Source of the DNA: Urophycis tenuis | Taxonomy: Eukaryota > Chordata > Actinopteri > Gadiformes > Phycidae | Direction of reading: 5' to 3' | NCBI GenBank assembly: GCA_036785325.1 | Contig: JAXIVH010000007.1 | Coordinates: forward strand, 501,035 to 565,034 | Length of the DNA: 64,000 nucleotides | Shown: piece after piece, positions 1 through 12,200 of the stretch | Layout: every line of letters begins with the position of its first letter | How positions within the stretch are numbered: the first letter of the stretch is position 1 | Notes under the pieces: model-generated | What the model saw: only the letters and a program-made list of their open reading frames with translations | The model's database searches: none | What the model was told of the DNA's origin: nothing | Position numbers and translations under genes: made by a program

Positions 1-87
1 GCATGAGTTCAAGGCATGGGTTATGGTAAGACAAAATGTGTCTTGTTCTCACCCAAACTGACTGAAATTGTACGTCCTCGACGACAG

Positions 88-231
88 AGCTGGAGGGGAA
101 GGATGTCGAAGATCTCTTCACGGCAGTCCTCAGCCCCACCAGCAGCCAACCAACACCACAGATGCCTCACCCCCAGGGCCAAGGGCCCCTCCCCGCCACG
201 CCAGGCCCCAGTGCACCTCACCCCAACGCAG
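88..231 (+). CDS. kmt2c: kmt2c exon w1
   Basis: First exon visible in the window. An AG acceptor at 86-87 is followed by two bases completing a codon, then a frame reading ELEGKDVEDLFTAVLSP, which fits the conserved segment before the KMT2C HMG region. The donor is AG|GTACGT at 232, phase 1. The acceptor's pyrimidine tract is weak, so the 5' edge is less certain than the 3' edge. Confidence 0.8.
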
Positions 232-3200
232 GTACGTTTCCGCCCAGCACGTCACCGACAGAAGTACCATCCATACCGGTTGTCTGTCATCACGACGTGC
301 TCCGAGGATCTCACTCGTCCAATGTCTGGGCTTATGTTTTTTGTTGACCGCCATGCAGGGAATCCCATGTTTGTACGAATGCCCATGATGAATGGTATGA
401 TGGGACCAAGCCAAAGGTTTCCTACAAATCCAGGAGGCCCCTGCATTCCCGACAACTTCTCCCCCCTCCACCGTATGCCTTTCACTGACAATCCAAGGTA
501 ACGCGGCGCCCTACCCCTCTTACTCCTTTCATGTGATATCACTGTTATTTATTTGGATTGGGAAGATGGCCGCCAAGGGAAAGGTCATTGGATCAGAGAG
601 CTACTCGTCCCACTGGGTTCAACAGAACGGAGCTCAGCTCTTGTACATCTTTGGGCCTGGATATCAATCCCTTCAGATGGCCATGATGATTATTTCATTA
701 TAATTTCATATTTGTATTATCCTTTGGCTTATTGCTAAATAAAATAATAAGATGGGGAAAACCACATATGATTCAAAGAAATCTTTTCTTTATGATGTTC
801 CAGAGATAGAAAGTTCAATCAGATGCCTCGAGAGGCGGGTCCATGGGGCTCTCCCGTCCAAAACCAAGGCCCCACTCCGCCCGGATCCCTTCCCGAGGGG
901 GAGTCTGAAGCCATGTCCAATGCCCAAAGGAGCACACTGAAGTGGGAGAAGGAGGAGACCCTAGGGGAGCTTGCCACAGTTGCACCCGTTCTCTATACCA
1001 ATGTCAATTTCCCCAACCTCAAGGAAGAGTTCCCAGGTTCGTCTAGCAGAAGAAAAAAGCCATTCCACCTTTGTGTTTACCCAAAAATATCCAATTTGCT
1101 CGGTTTTCCAGTTTTGCGTGCCTCCGTCTGGTTTGGTCTATGTGTTTTGCGCCGTGTACATCTTTCTCAATTTTGATTTTTGAGTTATTTTGAGGAGATC
1201 TTTACAGTTGGCATGATGACTACTTTCTCTTTCAACAGACTGGTCGACAAGAGTCAAGCAAATAGCAAAACTGTGGAGGAAAGCTAGTTCACAGGACAGG
1301 GCGCCCTATGTGGTAAGATGATTCTTATAACGGATTACTTATTCACCAGTGTTGTTGAAGCCTGACACACTTTGGAAGAATCAAACTCTTTGACTTCCGA
1401 CCTACCCTCTCTATTCTGCTCTATTTGTATGCAGGTGACATTGACCTGCATCGCATCCTTTCATTCTTGCCATTGCCAATTTAAATTCAGGGCATTCACA
1501 CATGAACTAATTAACAAGGGAATCACAGCTCAGAGCTTGGTGTGCCTATAGTCTCTGTAATTAAGTTAACAAGAAGTAATTTTATCAGGCATGATTTAAA
1601 AAAAAAATTAAGAAAAAAAACAGCCTTGATTAAAAGTTGACATTGTCGAATTTCTGCTACTTGGGCAGAATTTAGGGGGGTTTTTTTTTATCTATTGCGT
1701 CACTTTTTTTTTGTGTTTTTTTTTTTTTTAATCTCTGTGAGGGATTGTAATTTCTGCTCAACAGCAAAAGGCGAGAGACAACCGAGCAGCCCTGCGCATC
1801 AACAAGGTGCAGATGTCCAATGAGACGGTGAAGAGGCACCCGCCACAGCCGCAGCCCCCCGAGGTGTTTGACCCCAACTTACCACTAGACACAGAACTGC
1901 TCTTTAAAGACCCTTTGAAACCCAAAGAGTCAGAGCATGAGCAAGAGTGGAAGTTTAGACAGGTAAGAGTGTATGCAGTGAAGTCAGGGAACTCAGCGAC
2001 AGGTCCACCATTTTATGTAAAGCCAACCATGGGGGGAGGGGGGGGTGGGCTGAAAGGGAAATTCCACCGCAAAGCAACGTTAAACTCGGTTTAATAGATG
2101 GAGGCACAACTGCTTTTGAGTCTCACTTTGTGGCTGGCCATCAAAGTCAAATGACTGGTGAAAAGGGGCAGGAGCAAAAAAGAAAGGTAGAGGAGTACGT
2201 CATTATGATGGATACCTCTACAGGAAGAGTGAGAATGGATGGGTTAGCTTGCTAGTTAGTTAGTGCAGTGGACTCCCATTGGTTGTCAATGGTAGAGCAG
2301 GACGAGTGCAGTAGATTAGGGCTGTATTAATCAACTTCCCAATATGTAGAGAGCAGGTCAGGTTCAGAGCTTCTTTGTGTTATGTAGGTAAGCATCTGTT
2401 GTACTAATAGGGGAGTGGAACGACCCAGAGTGGAATTTTCCTTTAAGAAAAGCCCATCTAAGCGACTGCACTAACAAACACATAGTCTTATCCACTTTAT
2501 CCATTTTGTTATTCATTTTCCACGCCAAACACAACAGAAATCTAATCACCCTTCTTGCTCTGTCTCCGTGCCAGCAAATGAGGCAGAAGAGCAAACAGCA
2601 AGCCAAGATTGAAGCCACCCAAAAACTGGAGCAAGTCAAGAACGAGCAGCTTCAGCAGCAGCAACAGCAGCAGTCAGGCAGCCAATCCGAAGGAGATGGC
2701 AACAACAGTGGCAACCAGAGCCCTGCCTCTCAGCCCAGCAATGGCAGCATGTCCCCCATGCAGCCTCTCAACCCTAAAGAAGGCTTTGCTAGGCCACAGC
2801 TTCCAGGGACCCCAACTGGGGGGACCCCCGAAGATGTTTTCCTGCGCCCCCCTCCACCACCTCCATCAGGACCTTCCTCGCAGCCCCAGTCACCGCAGGT
2901 GTTCTCGCCGGGCTCCACCGGTTCCAGGCCCTCCTCCCCCTGGGACCCGTATGCCAAGATGGTGGGCACTCCCAGGCCACCAAACCTGGGGACAAACGCT
3001 TGTCGCAGAATGCCCATGGAGTCCGGAAAGTCGCCAACGTCTCTGATGGAGCAGCAGGACCGAGGGAGACCGTCTCCTGCTCACGAGTCCTTTGGCTCTC
3101 CTACGTCTATGAACAATGACCCTTATGCCAAGCCTCCTGATACCCCGAGGCCAGCCGGGGACATGGACCCTTTTTTGAAGCCCATGGGTCCTCCCAGGCC

Positions 3201-6200
3201 CAGCCAGATGGGCCAGGGGAGACCACCCATGGGCTCTCCGGGTAGAGACGCCTACTCCCGCCCCATGATCAGGAACGAGGCCTATCAGCGCATGGCCCAA
3301 AACAGAATGATTCTGTCCGACCCTTACTCACGGCCTCTGCTGGCGCCCATCCCTGGCAGCAATGAGTCCGGATCAGTTGGGCTTTTCAAAGCCCCCATGC
3401 CACCCCCTCAGGCTCAGGACCACTTTAACCGACAAGGCCTACACCCCACAGACAGATTTTCTCAAAGTCAGCAGAGCGATCCCTATGCTCAGCCTCCGCA
3501 CACCCCCAGGCCTTCTGGAGGTGATCAATCTTTCACGAGCCCTCCTAGAATGGGCCAGCACCACCTTCAGGGCCATCCCTTTGTTCAACCCGGACCAATG
3601 GCACATATGTCCCGAAATCCTTACGCCCATGCACCTTCCACGCCTCGGCCTGACCACTACACATATGACCCTTTTGCTCAGCCGCCCGGTCCCAGCAAAT
3701 CAGCTGGTGACCCTTACTCGCAACCACCCGGCACACCTCGGCCCAGCATGGATGGAAACGGCCAATCTCGCCCGTTCTTTGAACCGTTTGCGCGGCCACC
3801 TGGGACGCCACGCCCACACGACAACTACGGCCAGTCAAGCACCATGGCCAGCCCTTCCTCTGACCCATACTCTCCTGTCAACTCCCGCTCAGCCGGGATG
3901 AACCAATACGGCCATCCATCTCACTCATCGCAGAAGATGTCTCCTTCTCATGCCATGGACCCCTATGCCCAGGCACCGAGCACTCCGCGACCCACCATGG
4001 GGGACAGGTTCCCTAAATCACCCGGTAGTCAGAGATTGCCCATGGACATGTATGCTACCAACCCTGGACAGCAAAGACCAGGGGCCGGCGAAATGTTTCC
4101 CCAACCTGGGACGCAAAGGCCTATGATGAACGACATCTACGCCCAACCGCCCGGGACCCCACGCTCCATCATGGGTCCCGATGGGATGAACAGGCCGCGG
4201 CAGGGGCAAATGGGAAACCACCAGGACCCCTTCTCTCCCCCTCAAGGCAGGTTGCAGGAGTCCTTCCCACACCCGGGCTCCCAAACACCGAAACATCCCA
4301 GCCTTCAAGAAGACTGCTTTACTCAGTCGCCGTCACAAAGACCCAATCAGACCCCTGTCCATGACCCATTCGAACAGGCCCCCATGACTCCTAGACCACT
4401 GCCGACAGAGAGAATGGAAATGAAGGATCAGGCCATTGCTGGGAACGGTGGACCTGGAGCCCAAGACTTGGGCCAAGTTCCTACCCATTTGCAGATGCCA
4501 GGCCCTGAGGTTCAGAGTGTTCCTCTAGCTGACAGTGAGGAACGGCTTAGACAGGTATGTGGTGATTGACCTTTGCATTGTATTCACAATCTCATTTTGA
4601 ATAGCCAGTCCGGAAAAGTAGAAAAAAATATTATATATTTATTATTTATATTTATATTTACTTTTGTTTACAGCGGCAGCGTATTCGAGAACTGCTGCTC
4701 AAACAACAGCAACAGAGGAATATAATTCGCCAAGAGCGGGGCCCTCATGACCCGACTGGGGCCATGCCCCCCGGAGCACCCCGACCTTGGCCACAGGAGG
4801 GACTTGGGCAACCGGGCGAGATGTTCAACAGACCTCCTCCACCCTATCCAGGACAGGGACCAATGAGAGGTCCAATGAGATACCCAGGGCCTTTCCCAGG
4901 AGATCACCGTGGACCTTTCCCCAATGAGGGTCAGATTCCCAGGGGCCTGCATCCTGGGGATCCTAATATGAGACACCAAGGGCCAAGGTGGGTACTGCAA
5001 TTAGTCACTGCAATTACTGCAATTACTGCAATTAGTCAATTAGTGGATGGGATTAACGCAGGACTGTTGTTATTTCTAGATGTATAATTGTTGTTATTGA
5101 CTCTCGTCAAGTGTCTCACTAGGACAGCTAATTTGCAACAGACTTGTGATTCCGGTTAAACTCTACAAATTTGGAAATTAATTAATATAGTTTGACCCTT
5201 AACTTGGCAATGTTGTCTTTCAGGTTTGCATTTCCACCAGGTGGTCCTGGTCCACATGGAGGTCAAGAATTTTTCCCTAGAGGTCCTCATCAAATGCAGG
5301 ACATCCCACCTCAGATGAGAAGATCTGTGTCAGTTGACATGGCTAAGTCCATGGGGGGTCCTATGGGCATGCCCCAGCACTTTCCTCCCCGCGGGATGCC
5401 GGTACAGCAGCACAACATAATGGGCCAGCCTTTCATTGAGCTGCGCCACAGACATGCAGAGAACAGGCTCCGCATGCCACCCTTTGCCCCCGGTGCTATG
5501 CCCGGGAACAACATGGACCCAAGTATGCAGGTGCAGCGACCACCAGGCTTCCCTGGTGCCCAAGAGTTCAGGTTCCCCTCCAACCAGGGTCCCAGGATGA
5601 TGGATCCCATGGGCGCTCAGGGCGGCCATGTCCAGCTGTCCTCCAGCGTGGAGAATCTAAACCAGCAGCAACACATGCAAGGGAACAACATGCCCAGGCA
5701 GTCCACATTGATGAGATCAATGAGCCAGCCGGCATCAAATGACTCCCACAATATGGCCGCAGCCATGATGATGGCTGCGCCCCCTGCTGGGCACAGCGAG
5801 AGTGTTGCAGGAGCTCCCAGTGATGCTGTGGATGAGAAACTTGACTCAGAGGAATCGGCCGTCAAGGACTTTGAGGATGTGGAGGTGAAAGACCTTGTTG
5901 ATGCAGACCTGGAGAACCTAAATTTAGATCCAGAAGACGGCAAAGACCTGGACTTGGAGACAAATGACCTCCACCTCGAGGACTTGTTCAGCTCTGGCAA
6001 ATTTGACATCATCGCCTACACAGACCCGGATCTTGATGACATCAAAAAGGACATGTTCAACGAGGAGCTGGATCTCAGTGACCCCATGGAGGATAACACT
6101 GACACTGCGGACGTACAGAGGTCTTCTTCTGAGAAGAAGAACTCCAATAACAGTGGTGCAGAGACTTCGTCTACTTCTGTATCAGTCACCACAAAGCCAG

Positions 6201-9200
6201 AGACCTCCTCGGAGCAGACACAATCCGATGTGAAACAGGAATCTGAAGGAAATCTGGGCTCCACCTCCACCACCCAAGAAATCAAAACGGAGGTGAAGGA
6301 TGGGCAGAAGTCTGCGGAGTCAACGGACCAACAAACCAACGGAAACGCCACGACTCCAAACCAGCAGGGAGTTCTGTCAGACTCCACTCCGGTGCTGTCA
6401 GGTCTTCTCATCAAGCAGCAGCCCACGGAGCAGTCATTAAACCCAATGGCTGACTCTGTGAATCAAGGAGTCAATCTCATGCCCCAGCCTAACCAAGTCA
6501 CCGATGCCCATCAGCATAGCTCTGGCCTCGCGATGGGCCAAACGCTATCAGAAGCAACCACAGCTGAAGCCTCCATGGGCGGGTTTGGAACAGACCCTCA
6601 GACGGGCATGAGTCAGGGGCTGGAGCAGAGCACCCTGAGCCAGGCTCAGCAGGCCATGCTTAACCAGGCCCTGGCCCAGCAGTCGGGCCAGCAGCAGAGA
6701 CCCTTGCTGCTGGAAGAGCAGCCCCTTCTCCTGCAGGACCTCCTGGACCAGGAGAGGCAGGAGCAACAGCAGCAGAGACAGATGCAGGCCATGATACGAC
6801 AGCGCTCCAGTGACTCCTTCTTCCCCAACATTGGTAAAATGATGAACCACTGCAATTTGTCCAATAAAGAAAATGTACTTTTCAAAGGGGGTATGCTCTA
6901 TGTAAACATGCTATTGTCTGTTTTAGGCTCAACAGTCGATGTCTTTGCTGATTTCGATGCCATCACAGACCCCATTATGAAGGCTAAAATGGTGGCCCTA
7001 AAAGGCATCAACAAAGTCATGGTTCAGAACAACATGGGAATGAGTCCAATGGTCATGAACAGGTAAAAGGTCATCATTTCTGTTACCCCTAAATTATCAT
7101 ACTCATAGAAGATGACTATGATGACTTGGCCTTTTCAGAGTAGATAAAAAATATAACTACAGTTATGAACTAAAGTGCATTAAATGTCTATAAAAAAAGC
7201 CATCTCCACGTAATTGTTTGGGTTTTTTTATTGTCCCCAGTTGCTTAGGGAAAATACTGTTTTAATTGGTTCAGGGAAGGCTAAGTAAATGCTTATTTTA
7301 AAAAACAGCAACTCGATATTCTCATCATTGAAATTTGCACAGGTGCTTAAATGTTTCTTTGAGGTGTCTCCCATATGACCAGCAAGCTTACTTGTTTGCT
7401 ATACGCAATGTGTTCTGTTAAAGGTTTCCTCCCGGTGCAGTACCACATTGTCCCGAAACCGCCCCCATTCCTCCACAGGTGGTTGGACAGGTAATCTAAA
7501 TACAAGTCAATATAATGTCATTAAATGAACATTTCTTCAGTCACCTTTTTGCTGATGGAACATTCAAGAGTAATTCAAACCTTCTGTACAGGGCCATCTC
7601 TGCTAGAACAGCGGTTATTGATTACTTGATCTGTAGTGTTTGGTTAGTTGTCACTCTTTAATTCCAATAAATCTCAAAATATTAAATCAATAACCTCTAC
7701 TCTGTTTTGTGTTAGGATGGAAAACTGACTCAGGTAGCCAGGCCCAACCCTCCAAACTTTGGACCGGGTTTCGTCAGTAAGTTCTCCCTCATTACCCCAT
7801 CTCCAAAATGTTGGGAAATGTCCTTTTCACTGCCTGTGAGGTCTTTCACTCCTCAGAGTCCCCTTGTTAACAAACAGCCTTCTTACTCTTCCCCGCCCCC
7901 CCCTAGACACGGCGCAGAGGGCCCAGTATGAGGAGTGGCTGCAGGAGACCCAGCAGCTGCTTCAGATGCAGCAGAAGTTCCTGGAGGAGAAGATCGGCAC
8001 CCACCGGAAGTCCAAGAAGGCGCTGTCGGCCAAGCAGAGGACGGCGAAGAAGGCGGGCCGGGACTTTCCCGAGGAGGACGCTGAGCAGCTCAAGCACGTC
8101 ACGGAGCAGCAGGGGGTGGTGCAGAAACAACTGGAGCAGGTCCTTCCATTTCCCTTCTTCACATTGTTTTACAGAAATGAGAAACGACACAATGACTTAA
8201 TTATGTTTTTATTTTGTTTTGTACTGAAATAACCCTACTTTCATTAGCCCCCCCCCCTGTAATTTGCTCCAGTTAAATTCCAATTAAATATCTCTTTTGT
8301 CTTTCTTTTTAAATATGGTATTATTGTATCTCTTTCTCCTCTCTGTCAACACATCGTCTGACTGACCAAGGCAATCATGTCTCATTTTAGATCCGCAAGC
8401 AACAGAAGGAGCACGCAGAGCTGATCGAGGAGTATCGGGTCAAACAGCAGCAGAACAACGTGCCGCCAACCATGGGGCCGGGCCTACCTGGGCCCATGCA
8501 GGGTCCGCCTGGCATGGTGCCCGGTGGGCCGCCGATGGTCCCGCCCGCCATGAACCCCATGATGCCCATGCAGCTTCACCCCGGCCAGCCCAACGCCCCT
8601 CCACGCATGCCCGGTGGACCGCCGCCCGGCTGGCACCCCGGAGCCCCCATGCCAATGGTTGGGCCCGGTATGCCACCCATGATGCCTCCCCAGGTGCCCA
8701 TGGGAAATCCGGGCCAGCCTCATCCCATGCCGATGGTCAACATGCCGCAGCGGCCCCCGCAGATGCCCCCGCAGATGCCCCAGCAGATGCCTCCTCAGAT
8801 GCCCCAGCAGATGCCCCCACAGATGCCCCCGCAGATGCCCCCACAGATGCCGCCGCAGATGCCCCAGCAAATGCCCCAGCAGATGCCCGTGGAGGCCCAA
8901 CCTCCACCGTCACCACAGGCACCGCCGGGCGGGCTGAAGCCAGCACCAGCCAGCGGAGTCAAGTTTGACGACAACAACCCGTTCAGCGAGGGCTTCCAGG
9001 AGCGGGAGAGAAGAGAGCGGCTCAGGGAGCAGCAGGAGCGGCAGCGCGTGCAGCTCATGCAGGAGGTGGAGCGGCAGAGGGCCCTGAAACAACGCATGGA
9101 GATGGAGCAGCAAGGCATGATGGGGCCGGAGGGCAACATGCCCCCGCTCTCACAGATGCCTTTCTTCAACACGGAGCTGCCTCAGGACTTCATGCAGGCT

Positions 9201-12200
9201 CAGAGGCCTCCACCCCCGCACCAGCAGCAGCTGGGCACCATGTTCCCCCAGCAGCAGCCCATGCAGCCTGGCATGGGCTCCCCGCCAGGAGGGTTCATGC
9301 AGGGCGATAGGAGGGCTATGATGGCAAATGGGATGATGCCACAGGAACACATGGGACCTGGCTTTGGGCCCGATAACATGGGCCTACAGGGCGGTAACTT
9401 CCCCCAGGGTCCGCCCCGACCGCGCCGCTTCAGTGGCCCAGGGATGATGCCCCAAATGCAAGGCGACGGTCCTCCGTTCGGCGGGGACACGTCCACGCCC
9501 CTGCCCTCCAACTACCCTGGCTCGGGCCAGTCTCTGATCCAGCTCTACTCCAACATCATCCCCGACGAGAAGGGCAAGAAGAAGAGGAACCGCAAGAAGA
9601 AGAAGGACGAGGACGCCGACTCGGTCAAGACGCCCTCCACCCCGCACTCGGACCTCACGGCGCCGCTCACCCCGTGCGTATCTGACACTTCCTCCACGCC
9701 CACCAGGAGCACGCACCCGTTCGGGGATCAGGACCTCTCCAGGTCGCCCTTGCTGGGCTCCGCCACGCCCAGCCACTCTGAGCTGGAGAGGCAGCTGTCC
9801 GGGGGCCCGGCGGGCCAGCAGGCGCTCCACGCCGAGGCGGCCCGGGCCCAGGCCCAGGCCCAGGCCCAGGAGCAGGAGAGGATCCTCAGCAACATCAAGC
9901 TGGAGCAGACGGAGGCCAGCGAGTGCCACGGCCACGCTGGCTCCGGGATGGGCTCCGTGAAGGAGGAGGGGAACAAAGGAGGGGTGTCGCCCTTTGCCGC
10001 CGCAATGAGCCCCTCCAACAACAAGGGCGAGGCGGGCAACGAGCTGCTCAAGCACCTCCTCAAGAACAAGAACACGCCGCCGCCGGGCCTCCCCCACCAG
10101 CGCTCGGAGGAGAGCCTGCGCTCGGAGGAGGAGGAGCCCGCAGACTGCAAGGCTCTGCTGCTCAGGCAGAGCTCCATAGACAGCAATGGGGTGAGTTGGT
10201 CCTCCGGTTTGGTATTTTTTGGAGAGAGAGGGGGAGAGAGAGAGGGAGCAGTGTGAGCTATAGGGTTGGGTGCCAACCGAGTGATTCAAAAACATGCTGT
10301 GACTCATATAGGGACGGTGGGGGTGGGGTGGGGGGGGGGGGGATGTCAACCAGTTGAATCCCTGTGACTCATAGCACTGCTGCTTCTTGGATGAGTCATC
10401 AGATGGCTCTCTGAACGTTTTTTTGTTAAAAAATGTTTATATCACACTTGTCAATCAACTGCCGATGTTTTGTGTTCCTGCAAAAAAACGTAATAAAAAA
10501 TAAAATCACCCATATCCCATCATCTCCCCAGGCATACTCGGATGGCATTCCCGACTTCCCCGGACCCCTGCACCCCGAACAGGAGAAGAAGAAGGAGAAG
10601 AAGAAGAGGACTCCAAAGGGCGGGGAGAAGCTCCCCGCGTCACGCTACAAGAAGAGAAAGAAGGAGGGGGAGGACAGGCAGCTGGCCCATGCTGGCAACG
10701 ACAACGTGATGACACAGATCAAACAGGTAAACAACAACAACATGGATCAAACAGGTAAACAACAACAACATCACAGATCAAACTGGTAAACAACAACAAC
10801 ACGGATCAAACAGGTAAACAACAACAACATCGAAGATCAAACTGGTAAACAACAACAACACAGATCAAACGGGTAAACAAAAAAAACACAGATCAAACAG
10901 CTAAACAACAACAGATCAAACAGATAAACAACAACAACACGGATCAAACAGGTAAACAACAGTAACACAGATCAAACAGGTAAACAACAGCAACACAGAT
11001 CAAACTGGTAAACAACAAGAACACAGATCAAACTGGTAAACAACAACACCGATCAAACTGGTAAACAACAACACAGATCAAACGGGTAAACAACAACACA
11101 GATCAAACAGGTAAACAATCACAATGTGATAACACAGATCAAACTGGTAAACAATCACAATGTGATAACACAGATCAAACTGGTAAACAATCACAATGTT
11201 GATAACACAGATCAAACTGGTAAACAATCACAATGTGATAACACAGATCAAACTGGTAAACAACCACAATGTGATGACACAGATCAAACAGGTAAACAAC
11301 CACAATGTGATGAGACAGATCAAACGGGTAAACGACCACAATGTGATGACACAAGATCAAACAGGTAAACAACCACATCATCCGCATGACATCATCAACA
11401 GCCCAAATAACACTAACAGCCAAGTGTTTCTTCAGGTTTTTTGGTGGGGGGGTGAAAAAGACTGACCTTGGGAACAATTGTTATGATATAAAAAATAAAT
11501 CTTTATATTATACTACTAGTGTTAAATAATTTGTATTACATTGTAAAGTTTATATCCAATAGTGTGATAGCATAACATGTTACATTATTAATAGTACATT
11601 ATAAAGTTTGAAGTTCAATCCTGCGGAAGTGTAGAAGGTAACTAATTATCTGGGAATGAGAAGACAGGAACGGTTGGGATAACTAGTAGAAGAGAACTGG
11701 CTGGAGTTGTACACAAGCAGGAGGAGAGTATTGGTGTAGTTCCTTCAGTCGGCTTCAGTATTAATTAACAATGAAATGAGCAGTGTGTTTCCACTGTCTG
11801 CCAGGCATCGCCACAGAGCAGGCATGGGGCTGTCATTATGATGGTCATAAAGCCAGGCATTAGTGCTAAAGGAGGAAGTAAAGGAGAATTATTATTAAGT
11901 AGGACCCCCAACCTCCTCTTCCGTGCCGTGCTTATTCAATTATTTTACTTTATTATTTATTTATTTATTCTAAAGAGAGATGCAACACAATCAGAATCTC
12001 ATTAAATACAGTAGAACACAAAACATCATAATTGATTTGCGGGTTCCCACAAACGACCTGATTTTAATCGAAAGAACACAAAGGCTTGTAGATATTTCCT
12101 GGCTTTTTTTTGTTCTGCTCTGGAAAACATCCAGCACTGTGAAACCAAGAAAAAAAAAAAACAGGGCATCTTGAAAACAGACTTCTTACATGCAAATCCC

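Larger units (their letters stand above)
498..2574 (+). other. kmt2c introns between exons w2 and w6, no other gene seen
   Basis: Three introns over 300 bp lie here (498-803, 1313-1764, 1963-2574), plus one of 202 bp. They hold A and T homopolymers around 1600-1730 and a G run at 2031-2045. I see no mobile element or RNA gene. Confidence 0.6.

Noticed and set aside
9384..10349. 321-codon open frame on the minus strand
   Set aside because: Shadow of the GC-rich end of kmt2c exon w13; low-complexity Leu/Ala/Gly sequence with no domain.
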